Source: an uncultured SAR86 cluster bacterium
Lineage (GTDB): Bacteria; Pseudomonadota; Gammaproteobacteria; Magnimaribacterales; AG-339-G14
NCBI GenBank assembly: GCA_902522825.1
Contig: CABYXE010000003.1
Span: 66,212-124,627, forward strand
Length of the DNA: 58,416 nucleotides
Reading direction: 5' to 3'
The notes beneath the pieces are model-generated. The model was not told the DNA's origin, made no database searches, and saw only the letters and a program-made list of their open reading frames with translations. Below are positions 26,727-35,696 of this stretch, piece by piece (positions within the stretch are counted from its first letter, which is position 1; every line of letters begins with the position of its first letter). A program made the translations under genes and the position numbers.

Positions 26727-28013
26727 CTATATATTACTAGCATTACATTCTCTAATAAAATCACTAACAGCCGATGCACACCCTAAAGGGTTTTCAATTA
26801 CATTGAAGTGAGCAGAGTCAGGTATTAAAGCAAAAAAATTCATTCTTGCATTTGTTAATAACTTCACCTTCTTATAGTGGTCTTTATCATCTATAAATTG
26901 TTTTTTGTATTTATCAGATTCTTGTGAAACACAATTTGGATATAGATCTTCAATTTCATTTCTAAATAAATTGTATTTACCAAAGTAAGGTTGGTCTGAT
27001 ATTAATCTATTTTTTGAGTTAAGTTTAAATTCATCTTCACCCTGAAATTGCATTATTTTAATGTCCAAAGGCAAGTTTCTTCTGTTTTCTATTTCTTCAA
27101 GAGAGTCAGTTTGCATCATTGTCTGACTAATCTTTAAAAGGAATTTCTTTTTAGGATTATTTGTCTTATAGGTTAAATGAGTAAATCTGTTATATAAATC
27201 AGACCCTTTATTTGCTTTCTTACTTTTAGCCTTAAATCCTTCTGATCTTATTGCAAAAGGGAACTCAAAAAAAGAAACTAAATTGAATAGAAGTTTTAGT
27301 TGCCAGGGTCTAGTAAAGAATCTGTGAGGAGGACCTACACATATTACTGGGGCTAATTTAGCCCAGTCTTTTTCATAATAATTCCATACTTGAGCTCCTC
27401 TCGATAGACTTAAAAATAAGTCTTTATTTTTTATCATTAAGTATTCAAACACAATTACTCCTCTATCATGACCAATAAAATGAGCTTTAGTTATATTTAA
27501 CTTAATTAAAATTTCTTCTACTATTTTTGATTGATTTATGTGACTAAATTTTGAATCAATTTTTTTTGATTCATTTGAGACCTCTCTACTAAATGGAATA
27601 GTCAAAGTTTTGAAAGAGGCTTTATCATTATTCATTATCATTTGAGAATACTTTTCATAGAACGGCAAATGTAAAATTAAAATTTTGAAGGAAGGATTTT
27701 TTTTAATCATTTCGCAAGCCATCCAAAACATAGATTCACTGGGATCTGTTGGTATACCTCCCATCATCACCAGTGTTTCATTTTCTTTAGCTTCAGGGTT
27801 GCCACAAATAGTAAATTGGTGATTAAAATTATTAATACTAAGAGTTTTTCTTTTGAACTTAATATTATCAATTTCAAAATAAATTTTATTTTCATAGTTT
27901 CCTTTACCTTCTCTCACAAAGATTATGAGAGAAACAACAAAGTTACTTGATAACAGATATATGTATGCAATAAGAAAAAAAATATATTCGATTAGTATTT
28001 GAAAAAATTTCAT
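26727..28013 (-). CDS. alpha/beta hydrolase with Asp nucleophile, membrane-anchored
   Basis: 428 residues. A hydrophobic N-terminus (4-33) is probably a membrane anchor. The alpha/beta hydrolase core has the oxyanion-side MMGGIPTDPSES, the nucleophile elbow IGHDRGV (Asp183) of the epoxide hydrolase/dehalogenase type, and a late His in PDSAHFNVIENP. The Asp nucleophile argues against a simple esterase. The insertion between core strands (about 200-330) is long and Lys/Phe-rich. It is operonic with the MaoC gene. The substrate is unknown. Confidence 0.72.
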   Translation of the reverse strand: MKFFQILIEYIFFLIAYIYLLSSNFVVSLIIFVREGKGNYENKIYFEIDNIKFKRKTLSINNFNHQFTICGNPEAKENETLVMMGGIPTDPSESMFWMACEMIKKNPSFKILILHLPFYEKYSQMIMNNDKASFKTLTIPFSREVSNESKKIDSKFSHINQSKIVEEILIKLNITKAHFIGHDRGVIVFEYLMIKNKDLFLSLSRGAQVWNYYEKDWAKLAPVICVGPPHRFFTRPWQLKLLFNLVSFFEFPFAIRSEGFKAKSKKANKGSDLYNRFTHLTYKTNNPKKKFLLKISQTMMQTDSLEEIENRRNLPLDIKIMQFQGEDEFKLNSKNRLISDQPYFGKYNLFRNEIEDLYPNCVSQESDKYKKQFIDDKDHYKKVKLLTNARMNFFALIPDSAHFNVIENPLGCASAVSDFIRECNASNI

Positions 28014-28071
28014 ATTAATTTAAATCTGATAGGCTAATTGTAATTTTAATTCATTTTGTAAGAGAAAAATC

Positions 28072-28515
28072 ATGAAGAAAATATTATTTATTCTATTGTT
28101 AGCATCATTTCATGCATTTGGAGATTTTGAAATTTGGAATTCTTCTGGAGATCAATCTATAAAGTTCTATCTTGATCTTGAAATTTTATCTACTGAATCT
28201 GAAGAAGCAGTCGAATTAATAGAAGAAATGGTAATTTTTATAAAAAAAACAGAACGAGATACTAAGCTTTATGAATACTACATATCAAAAGACAAAAAAA
28301 GAATTTCTTTAACTGAGCACTATAAAAACGATACTGCTGCTCTTAAGCATGTATTAGATTTTCAAAATGGACCTTATCAAGAAACCTTTTTTAAATTAAT
28401 GAAAGTAAATTCTTTTCAAGTAATGGGCCCCGCGTCTGAGGAGCTGATAAATTCTCTCGAAGGGTTAACTGATGATTTTAGAATTAAAGTTGACGGCTTT
28501 AAAAGAAATAATTAG
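28072..28515 (+). CDS. secreted protein, ABM (quinol monooxygenase)-like fold
   Basis: 147 residues with a short signal peptide (1 to about 17, ending FHAFG). The mature part (LYEYYISKDKKRISLTEHY, KHVLDF, VNSFQVMGPASEEL) resembles the antibiotic-biosynthesis-monooxygenase dimeric barrel. Export of such a domain is unusual. The function is not known. The stop overlaps by 4 nt with the stop of the convergent ferritin-like gene. Confidence 0.7.
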   Translation: MKKILFILLLASFHAFGDFEIWNSSGDQSIKFYLDLEILSTESEEAVELIEEMVIFIKKTERDTKLYEYYISKDKKRISLTEHYKNDTAALKHVLDFQNGPYQETFFKLMKVNSFQVMGPASEELINSLEGLTDDFRIKVDGFKRNN

Positions 28516-28952
28516 CTAAAGTCTTTAAGCATTTTTCTCAACTCAAGCTGATGTTGTTCTTCTTCACCTATAAGAGCTCTTGTATATTCTTCTAAATATA
28601 TTGACGCATCTGCAACTATTATTAGTAATTTTTTATACAAACTTAAAGCAAGAAGTTCATGTTCTAAGCTTTCTTCCAAAATATCTTTAATAGTATGATT
28701 ATTAGTTTCAACTATCTTGGCAATTTTTTGAGTTGGGTGTCCGTCTAAACCAGTTAAAAAATCTCCAGCTTTTTGTGCATGCAAAAGAGATTCATTTGCT
28801 TGTTCTTGCAAGAATCCAACGATTGGGATTCTATGAGGACCAGTTACCATTAATGCGGAATGAGTATATCTAACTACTCCAGCTAACTCACATTCCATAA
28901 TTTCATTTAAAATCTCACAAACTTTATTTTCATCCAATTCTTTAATTTCCAT
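28512..28952 (-). CDS. bacterioferritin-like (ferritin superfamily) protein
   Basis: A 146-residue four-helix protein. Diiron-type ligands are visible: Glu22, Glu54 with His58 (ANESLLHAQ), Glu97 region (EESLEHELLAL) and Glu131/His134 (EEEQHQL). It probably stores or oxidises iron. Where haem-binding bacterioferritins carry Met52, this protein has Leu, so haem binding at the dimer interface is doubtful. A Fur-box-like sequence lies 55-72 nt upstream of its ATG. Confidence 0.84.
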   Translation of the reverse strand: MEIKELDENKVCEILNEIMECELAGVVRYTHSALMVTGPHRIPIVGFLQEQANESLLHAQKAGDFLTGLDGHPTQKIAKIVETNNHTIKDILEESLEHELLALSLYKKLLIIVADASIYLEEYTRALIGEEEQHQLELRKMLKDFS

Positions 28953-28989
28953 TCAGAAATTATATTCCAAATTATAAGTAAAACGTTTG

Positions 28990-29024
28990 ATGAGAATTAA
29001 GATAACAATGAGAATCGTTTTCAT
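28990..29024. promoter_or_regulatory. candidate Fur operator (tandem)
   Basis: AATGAGAATCGTTTTCAT (29007-29024) is close to the classical Fur box (AATGAGAATCATTTTCAT type). The half-site ATGAGAAT is repeated at 28990-28997 and 29008-29015, 18 nt apart, as seen in overlapping Fur sites. It lies between the divergent ferritin-like and MAPEG genes and could act on either. Iron control is inference from the match and from the iron-related gene next to it. Confidence 0.55.
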
Positions 29025-29085
29025 AAAATTTTAAATATAAATCTTATATTTATGTAAAAATGAATTTTTACTAGGAGAATTTAAT

Positions 29086-29502
29086 ATGAATACAGACATT
29101 TTATTACCAATATTTTATTTAGCAGTTTTTACTTTTACTATACAGATAATTTCAACAGTCTTTAGAAGTAGGGCGGTAAATAATAAAGAGCACACTCCCG
29201 AGGAGATGTTTGGAATTCCTCTACCTGATAATTCTAGCGACTTAATAAAACGTTTAGACAGAAATCATACTAACTTATTTGAGTACACTGTCCTTTTCTA
29301 TGCCGTTTGCATTTCAATTTATATCACCGGAAAAGTAGATGGATATTTTGTTATTCTTGCAAACTCTTACGTCGTTTTAAGATTAATTCATTCTGCTTAT
29401 CATATTGCATCCAATACTAATTTTAGCTTACGTGCTTTGGTATGGCTTGGAAGCAACGTCGTAATGTTATGGATGTGGATAAGATTGGTTATGATGTTTT
29501 AG
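29086..29502 (+). CDS. MAPEG family membrane protein
   Basis: 138 residues with four membrane helices. The family motif RLDRNHTNLFEYTV (about 61-74) and RLIHSAYHI in helix 3-4 fit MAPEG proteins (membrane-associated eicosanoid/glutathione metabolism). The bacterial role is not clear; glutathione-linked detoxification is a family-based guess. A ribosome site AGGAG is 7-8 nt before the ATG. The last 14 nt overlap the 3' end of the convergent YciC-like gene. Confidence 0.82.
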   Translation: MNTDILLPIFYLAVFTFTIQIISTVFRSRAVNNKEHTPEEMFGIPLPDNSSDLIKRLDRNHTNLFEYTVLFYAVCISIYITGKVDGYFVILANSYVVLRLIHSAYHIASNTNFSLRALVWLGSNVVMLWMWIRLVMMF

Positions 29503-30175
29503 TATATTTATAAATAAAAAAGATGGGATAGCTTATTAAAACTAATTGAGTATAAGATAAAAAGGCATTCGCTAATGTGTTAGTAAAAAACAAACTTGTG
29601 TTTGGCTCAGAACTTATTACAAAAGCAGAGATAATTGAAAGAGTAAAAAAAGTAATTAGAATTAATACTGCCCAATAATAAATTAGATAGAAAATATAAT
29701 GTCTTTGATTTTTTTTTGTAGTTTGCCAGGATAAATCTAAAGACTCTAAAACAGTTTTTCCTTCTAATATTAAAAAATAAGGACTGTAAAGTAATCTTGA
29801 AGCCAAATAAGCTCCAGGCACAATGAACAATATTAAACCTCCTATAACGATCAAGCCTGTTATTAGAGTTAGCAACAAAACCTTCAACATCAATTGAAAC
29901 GAAACAATGTAATAACCTATAGTTTCTTTGAGACCGTCCTTTTGTAAATCGTTTACAACCAATATGCAAAATGTAGTTATGAATGGAGTTAAAAAAAGAT
30001 TAGTAAATATAAAAAGTAAAATACCCCAAGTAAATAATACTTCATCATTCAAATAGATATCCCCAGAAGAAGCTAGCAAACCCAATAAAATAAAAATTGG
30101 AAAGGTTATTAAAGTAAACTTTTTATAAGTACTAAAGTAGCACTTGAATCCTTCTAAAAGTGGAGCTATTGTCAT
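29489..30175 (-). CDS. YciC-like inner membrane protein
   Basis: About 228 residues with six hydrophobic segments. The central IVPGAYLASRLLYSPYFLIL and LESLDLSWQTTK resemble the conserved loop of YciC/UPF0259 membrane proteins. The function is unknown. An ATG at 30175 is preferred; a TTG 18 nt upstream (30193) is the alternative and would leave only 15 nt to glutaredoxin. Confidence 0.68.
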   Translation of the reverse strand: MTIAPLLEGFKCYFSTYKKFTLITFPIFILLGLLASSGDIYLNDEVLFTWGILLFIFTNLFLTPFITTFCILVVNDLQKDGLKETIGYYIVSFQLMLKVLLLTLITGLIVIGGLILFIVPGAYLASRLLYSPYFLILEGKTVLESLDLSWQTTKKNQRHYIFYLIYYWAVLILITFFTLSIISAFVISSEPNTSLFFTNTLANAFLSYTQLVLISYPIFFIYKYTKTS

Positions 30176-30208
30176 GTTTGGTATTATATTCAATTATAGG
30201 AGAAAATA

Positions 30209-30436
30209 ATGATAGAAATTTGGTCTAAACCTAACTGTCCATTTTGCGACAAAGCAGAAAATCTCTGTATTCAAAAAAATCTTAACTTTAAAAAATATAT
30301 GCTGGATATAGATTTTTCGAGAGAGGAGTTATTTAAAAAATTTCCAACGGCAAGAACTTTTCCTCAAATAACGATAGATGGGGATTTAATTGGCGGCTAT
30401 ACAGAATTCTCTGCAAAAATACTTGAAGATAAATAA
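30209..30436 (+). CDS. glutaredoxin
   Basis: 75 residues with the dithiol active site Cys10-Pro-Phe-Cys13, TFPQI with the conserved cis-Pro, and GGYTEF for glutathione binding. It reduces disulfides with glutathione. It is short at the C-terminus compared with GrxC (about 80-85). A GGAGAAA site precedes the ATG. The symporter starts 3 nt after its stop. A MAPEG gene nearby may also use glutathione. Confidence 0.92.
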   Translation: MIEIWSKPNCPFCDKAENLCIQKNLNFKKYMLDIDFSREELFKKFPTARTFPQITIDGDLIGGYTEFSAKILEDK

Positions 30437-30439
30437 ATA

Positions 30440-32074
30440 GTGGATCAGTTAAATAAATATATTTTATTAATTGATTCATATTTTGGAAGCGCGCCTTGGT
30501 TTCCACTGACTCTATTAGCAACAGGAATTTTCTTTAGCATTTACTTAGGTTTTCCTCAGATAAGAAATTTTAAAAATGGATGGAAAATAATTTTTAATGG
30601 AGGATTTTCTGGTTCCAAGGGCTATACGAGTCCATTCCAAGCATTAAGTACAGCTCTTTCTGGAACTGTCGGTACTGGAAATATAGGTGGTGTTGCAATG
30701 GCTATTTTCATAGGAGGCCCAGCAGCATTATTCTGGATGTGGGTTACCGCTTTTTTAGGAATGACTACCAAGTTTGTAGAGGTTACTTTGTCACATAAAT
30801 ATAGAAAGCTTGATAAGTCAGGATCAATATCAGGTGGTCCAATGCTATATATGGAAAATGGACTGAACATGAAATGGCTTGGGGTAATTTTTTCTTTTTG
30901 TCTTTTAGTATCTACTTTTGGTTCCGGAAATATGCCTCAAATTGACAATATTGCTAGCACTTTGAATTCAAGTTTTGGATTAAGCCCAATAGTATCTTCA
31001 TTGGTAATTACAATTTTAGTTGGGCTGGTCATAATTGGAGGTATAAATAGAATTGCAAGTTTTGCTGGATCTATCGTTCCTGTAATGGCATTTGTTTATA
31101 TTGTAGGTTCTTTGAGTGTTTTAATTTTTAACTATTCAAATATTTTGCCTTCTTTTTATATCATTATTCACGATGTTTTTAGTGGAAGCGCAATAGCTGG
31201 AGGGTTTTTAGGGGCTTCTTTTTCAACTGCGTTTACTTATGGAGTGGCAAGAGGATTATATTCTAACGAAGCCGGTCAGGGATCTTCGCCAATTGCTCAT
31301 GCAACATCTAATACAAAACACTCGATAGAAGAGGGCTTTGTATCAATTTTAGAGCCGTTTATAGATACTTTAGTTATTTGTACATTAACTGGTTTAGTGA
31401 TTCTTGCTTCTGGAGTTTGGACAGAAAAATATGAAAACGATTTTGAAAGAACTTCACTTTATTTTTTAGGACAGTCTGATTCTGAAAAAAACATTACTAA
31501 CCAAATAAACTCTTATACAAAATGCAGAGATGATGGAGCTAAATGTTTCACTGGAGAAATTTCAGTTGAAATGGGTATTGCAGACAAAAAAAATACAATT
31601 TTTCACAATAGATCTCTCGCTGAGAATGTTATTTTTACAAAAGATGGTGAGTTATTTACAGGATTAATAAAGGTTAATAATGGATTGATGGTTTCATCTG
31701 GTATTAATGTTAGAGGAGAGTCTCTTGTTAAGTCAGCAGTTCTAACTAGCAAAGCTTTTAACGCAGGGTTTTTTGGTAATTATGGCGAATATATTGTTTC
31801 TATTGGTCTATTATTATTTGCATTTTCTACAATGATCACATGGTCCTATTATGGTGATAGGTGCACTTTGTATTTGTTTGGTGAAAAAGCTCTTATCTAT
31901 TACAGAATTTTTTATTTACTAGCTATGTTTATTGCCGGAAGCGGATTAATAGATACGGAAGTTATTTGGAATTTTGCCTTAATAACTGTTGCAGCTTCGA
32001 CACTTCCAAATTTGTTAGGAATTTTTCTTTTAAGAAAAGAAATGAAATTTCTTTTACAGGATTATTTAAAGTAA
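30440..32074 (+). CDS. AGCS-family sodium:amino acid (alanine/glycine) symporter with insertion
   Basis: 544 residues, longer than the usual 440-480. AGCS motifs are clear: GTVGTGNIGGVAMAI (75-89), GGPAALFWMW, GGINRIASFAG, RGLYSNEAGQGSSPIAHA (271-288), and the late FAFSTMITWSYYGDR. About 95-100 residues (roughly 330-430) are inserted between GVWT and the TSKAFNAGFFGNYG helix; this part is soluble, contains two Cys (CRDDGAKC) and looks like a small beta domain. The start is GTG at 30440. It imports small neutral amino acids with sodium. Confidence 0.9.
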   Translation: MDQLNKYILLIDSYFGSAPWFPLTLLATGIFFSIYLGFPQIRNFKNGWKIIFNGGFSGSKGYTSPFQALSTALSGTVGTGNIGGVAMAIFIGGPAALFWMWVTAFLGMTTKFVEVTLSHKYRKLDKSGSISGGPMLYMENGLNMKWLGVIFSFCLLVSTFGSGNMPQIDNIASTLNSSFGLSPIVSSLVITILVGLVIIGGINRIASFAGSIVPVMAFVYIVGSLSVLIFNYSNILPSFYIIIHDVFSGSAIAGGFLGASFSTAFTYGVARGLYSNEAGQGSSPIAHATSNTKHSIEEGFVSILEPFIDTLVICTLTGLVILASGVWTEKYENDFERTSLYFLGQSDSEKNITNQINSYTKCRDDGAKCFTGEISVEMGIADKKNTIFHNRSLAENVIFTKDGELFTGLIKVNNGLMVSSGINVRGESLVKSAVLTSKAFNAGFFGNYGEYIVSIGLLLFAFSTMITWSYYGDRCTLYLFGEKALIYYRIFYLLAMFIAGSGLIDTEVIWNFALITVAASTLPNLLGIFLLRKEMKFLLQDYLK

Positions 32075-32084
32075 ATTTTAATAC

Positions 32085-34127
32085 TCACTCGTCTAAAAGG
32101 TTTAATAAAAAAGCATCATCTAAAGAACTTTCTTCGATAGAATTTAATCTGCCGCTTTTACCTGAATGTCCGCCAACAAGATTCATTTTTAAAAGAATTG
32201 GGTTTTCGGAGGTACTATTTTCTCTTAGCTTAGGAACATATTTTGCTGGTTCAAAATACTGAACTTGAGAATCATGCAGGCTTGAAGTAACAAGAACTGA
32301 TGGATAATTTGAAGGTTTCAAATTATCATAAGGAGAATATTTTTTCATGTAATCATATTCTTTTTTATTTGCAGGATTACCCCATTCTTTATACTCAAAA
32401 GTTGTTAATGGAATTGATTCATCTGACATCGTAGTGAGAACATCAACAAAAGGTACAGCTGAAATTATGCCTCTATATAACTCCGGTTCTAAGTTGATAA
32501 TTACACCCATCAAAAGTCCGCCAGCACTTCCTCCCATTGCGAATATTTTTCCTTCGTTGCCGTAATTCTGTTTTATAAGTCCTTTAGTAGAATCAATAAA
32601 ATCATAAAAAGTATTCATTTTTTTAAGCATTTTTCCATCCTCATACCATTGGCGACCCATCTCAGAACCGCCACGAATATGAGCAATAGCAAAAATAAAT
32701 CCTCTATCCAACAAAGGAAGTATGGAGCTTTTAAAAGAAGCATCAATTATTGCGCCGTAAGAACCGTAACCATACATTAAAAGAGGGGAATCTTTTAAAT
32801 CAATGCCTTCCTTATAAACCAATGAGACGGGTACTTCTGTATCGTCTCTAACTTTAATTTTAAGTCTCTTTGATGTGTATAAAGAAGGATTGAAATTTTT
32901 TACTTCTTGCATCCAAACCTTTTCACGTTTTCCATTTTTATGATTTTCTTTGAAAACCGTACTTTGACAATTTGGACTTGAATAACCGTAATAAACTTCT
33001 TCAGATAAATATTCACCTATACCAGTTAGATAAGTGCTATAAGCTGGATCATCAAATTTAATATACTCAATAGACAAATCATCTTTTTTAACTTTTTTTA
33101 TTTTCGGCAATCCATCTTCTCTAGTTTCTAAATAGAAATATTTTTCAAAACTATCTAATCCTTCTATATAAGATTTTTCAGAATGTTCAATTATCGTTTC
33201 CCATTTTGATAAATCTGAAGGTATATTTAAGTTGGTTTTTAAAACTTTAAAATTTTTACAGTTATCTGAATTTGAAATAACATAAAAACAATCTTCATTT
33301 TCTGTAACTCCATATAAATGGTTTTCTTTTCTTTTTAGAAAACAAATTGGTTTTGCTTCCTGGTTCCTTAAGTCTAAAAACCAAGTTTCAGAAGATTCTG
33401 TTTTGCTAACACTTATAGAAAGATATCTCTTCATTCTAGATTTTGAAATACCTAAATTGAATTCAGGGTCTTTTTCTTCATAGATTAGTAGATCTTTTTC
33501 CTGACTTTCACCAATTTTATGTTTAAAAACTTTATTTGTTATTAAAGTTTTAGGATCTTTTTTTGTATAAAAAATAAATTGATTATCTGTGCTCCAAACT
33601 ACACTTCCCGAACTATTAAAAATGTTTTGATCTATAATTTTATTTTTGGTCAAATCTTTTATCTTAAGATTAAATTCTCTTCTTCCAGAAAGATCTTCAC
33701 CATATGCAATTAAGGAATGATCTGGGGAGGGCGATATGCCAGAAATGCTGAAATAATCCCTATCTTCCGATAGTTCGTTTACGTCTAATAAGAGTTCTTT
33801 TTTTGATTCAGCATTTTCTCTAAAGTATTTACTGTATTGTTCGTTAGAATTAATTTCAGAAAAATAGTAAAACTGATCTTTTTTTACTTTCATAGAAATT
33901 TCTTTGTCAGGAATTTTATTTACCATCTCTTCATAGATTTCAGTTTTATAATCTTTTTTTTCAGCAAACCATTTTTCTGAATATGTATTTTCTTCCTCCA
34001 GATAAGAAATTACTTCTTTATTTGATCTCGTGTCATCCCTTAGCCAATAATATTCATCTACCCTAATATCATTATGGGATATAAGTTCTTTTCTGATTTT
34101 TTTTGGTTTTGGTGCGTTGTTACTCAT
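32085..34127 (-). CDS. ptrB: oligopeptidase B (S9A prolyl oligopeptidase family)
   Basis: 680 residues, the standard length. An N-terminal propeller domain (to about 400) precedes an alpha/beta hydrolase domain with Ser534 (MGGSAGGLL), Asp619 (SSLHDSQV) and His654 (GGHSGKSG). The segment AHIRGGSEMGRQWYEDGK is diagnostic. It cleaves short peptides after basic residues in the cytoplasm. No signal peptide is seen. Its ATG overlaps the stop of the small membrane gene upstream by 4 nt. It converges on the symporter with a 10-nt gap. Confidence 0.95.
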   Translation of the reverse strand: MSNNAPKPKKIRKELISHNDIRVDEYYWLRDDTRSNKEVISYLEEENTYSEKWFAEKKDYKTEIYEEMVNKIPDKEISMKVKKDQFYYFSEINSNEQYSKYFRENAESKKELLLDVNELSEDRDYFSISGISPSPDHSLIAYGEDLSGRREFNLKIKDLTKNKIIDQNIFNSSGSVVWSTDNQFIFYTKKDPKTLITNKVFKHKIGESQEKDLLIYEEKDPEFNLGISKSRMKRYLSISVSKTESSETWFLDLRNQEAKPICFLKRKENHLYGVTENEDCFYVISNSDNCKNFKVLKTNLNIPSDLSKWETIIEHSEKSYIEGLDSFEKYFYLETREDGLPKIKKVKKDDLSIEYIKFDDPAYSTYLTGIGEYLSEEVYYGYSSPNCQSTVFKENHKNGKREKVWMQEVKNFNPSLYTSKRLKIKVRDDTEVPVSLVYKEGIDLKDSPLLMYGYGSYGAIIDASFKSSILPLLDRGFIFAIAHIRGGSEMGRQWYEDGKMLKKMNTFYDFIDSTKGLIKQNYGNEGKIFAMGGSAGGLLMGVIINLEPELYRGIISAVPFVDVLTTMSDESIPLTTFEYKEWGNPANKKEYDYMKKYSPYDNLKPSNYPSVLVTSSLHDSQVQYFEPAKYVPKLRENSTSENPILLKMNLVGGHSGKSGRLNSIEESSLDDAFLLNLLDE

Positions 34128-34324
34128 GTGTTAAATAATGATAGAAATATTGCTGACGATGAAATCGAAAAAGCTGAAGTTAAAATTAAAGCTAAAAAGC
34201 CAAAGGCCATATATAAATTTTCATCCTTTACAGAAGCAAGATATTTATTTTTCAAAAAAATAAAAAATTTATAACTAAAGATGAAAGTAAAAAAAAATAT
34301 GACTGCTGAAAGAATATAAATCAT
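34124..34324 (-). CDS. small membrane protein, unknown function
   Basis: 66 residues with two hydrophobic segments (2-24, 40-62) separated by a charged loop KNKYLASVKDEN. No family is recognised. It is taken as a real gene because it is tightly coupled to ptrB by a 4-nt ATGA-type overlap and has an ATG. The opposite-strand frame over the same region is rejected. Confidence 0.5.
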   Translation of the reverse strand: MIYILSAVIFFFTFIFSYKFFIFLKNKYLASVKDENLYMAFGFLALILTSAFSISSSAIFLSLFNT

Positions 34325-34472
34325 AATTGAATATTATATTATTAGGGGTAAATATATTAGATGATTCTTTTTATAGAATAATCATATTATCAAAATAAGA
34401 AAACTTTTCTCATACAAGATGAGTTTAATTAAAATAAATTCCTGTAATTTTTGTGTTTAATCTGGAAAATAT

Positions 34473-35438
34473 ATGTTAAAAAATTATGCATTTACCATCG
34501 CAATTTCATCGGTTTTAGCCTTTTTTATCTTTTATTTTTTATTTGCTTACTCTGGCGTAATGCTTTCAGTAGAAGAGGGTTACAAAATTGGAGAAAGTTC
34601 TAGATGGTGTGAAAGAATTAGTCCTGGCTATTTTAGAGAACCCTCTAACGCCTTAAGTAATATTGGATTTATTCTTACAGGAATTCTTATGGTTTGGATT
34701 CTTTCCAGAGAAGAAGTTACAGGTCAGAACCTATTTATCGGACTTACCTCTGTGTCAGCACTTTACGCTTCTGCATCTATTTTTCTAGGTCCAGGGTCTA
34801 TGATGATGCATGGAGCCCATACAGTTTGGGGTGCATGGATCGATAATGTCAGTATGGTAGCTTATATAATTATTCCATGGCTCCTCAATTTTAAAATCTT
34901 AAATGGATGGACGGAAAATCAATTTTTGAGAGCTTATTTTGTAATTTTATTTTTGTTTTCTCTGCTCAGTTGGTTTTATGGCTCAGAATTAGGTATAGGT
35001 TTTAGTTTATTTGGTGTGTCGATAGGTTTATGGATAATTTCTGAATTTTTATACAACTTTTATTCCAATTCGATGAGATTTTTTTCAGGTTTCGTAGGTT
35101 ACTTTGTACTTTGGATATTTGGTACTTCACCTTACGAAGTATTTATAAATATTCAAGAATTTTGGTGGACTCTTTTATTTTGGCTCCCAGGACTTATAGC
35201 CACACAAAAACCTGAAAGCGTGAGAAAGTATAACCCTTGGTTTTTTGCTGGGTGTTTCTTCTACATACTAGCATTTACAATATGGCTGCAAGGAAATTTA
35301 ATGGTGAATCCTGATTCTGAATGGTGTTATCCAGATTCAATTATTCAACCGCATGCTTTGTGGCATATTCTTTGTGCATTAGCGACATTGTCTTATTTCT
35401 TTTTTTATCGAACTGAAAAAAGGCTAACAAACACTTAA
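34473..35438 (+). CDS. ceramidase-like (CREST superfamily) membrane hydrolase
   Basis: 321 residues with seven or more membrane helices. The CREST signature is present: Glu56-Pro-Ser-Asn59 and Ser62-Asn63 (EPSNALSN), Ser109 and His113 (GPGSMMMHGAH), Asp124 (WIDNVSM), and His294/His298 (QPHALWHIL). These residues make the zinc site of alkaline ceramidases and adiponectin receptors. It likely cleaves an amide in a lipid, but ceramide as substrate is inference. It is part of an envelope-related cluster with the downstream genes. Confidence 0.82.
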   Translation: MLKNYAFTIAISSVLAFFIFYFLFAYSGVMLSVEEGYKIGESSRWCERISPGYFREPSNALSNIGFILTGILMVWILSREEVTGQNLFIGLTSVSALYASASIFLGPGSMMMHGAHTVWGAWIDNVSMVAYIIIPWLLNFKILNGWTENQFLRAYFVILFLFSLLSWFYGSELGIGFSLFGVSIGLWIISEFLYNFYSNSMRFFSGFVGYFVLWIFGTSPYEVFINIQEFWWTLLFWLPGLIATQKPESVRKYNPWFFAGCFFYILAFTIWLQGNLMVNPDSEWCYPDSIIQPHALWHILCALATLSYFFFYRTEKRLTNT

Positions 35439-35443
35439 AAGTT

Positions 35444-35689
35444 ATGAGATTAATTTTTGTTTTTTGTATTATTTTTTTTCTATCAATTAATGCATATGCT
35501 GAAAATAAAAAAATCATTATTCCTTTTAAGGAAATGTCTTCTTTTCAAGCTTGTTATGCTTTTATGATTGGTGCAAATGATTTAGAAAAAAAATCTATGC
35601 TAGAGGATTGGATCAAAATTAAAGATATTAATTGCAATCAATATGCCGAAGTAATTTATCGAGCAAAAATTTTAGGAAATATAAAATAA
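35444..35689 (+). CDS. small secreted protein, unknown function
   Basis: 81 residues with a signal peptide (1-19, ending NAYAEN). The mature part is about 60 residues with two Cys (SSFQACYAF and DINCNQYAE), perhaps one disulfide. No family is recognised. It starts 5 nt after the ceramidase-like gene and 7 nt before the DUF5916 gene, so it belongs to the same transcript. Confidence 0.65.
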   Translation: MRLIFVFCIIFFLSINAYAENKKIIIPFKEMSSFQACYAFMIGANDLEKKSMLEDWIKIKDINCNQYAEVIYRAKILGNIK

Positions 35690-35696
35690 TTTTCTC

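Noticed and set aside
29607-29969. Minus-strand 120-codon frame inside the YciC-like gene
   Set aside because: It lies in another frame of a gene with coherent membrane segments; no start signal or family motif.
34074-34274. Plus-strand 66-codon frame at the 5' end of ptrB
   Set aside because: It is antisense to ptrB and to the small membrane gene, which has the better start and coupling.
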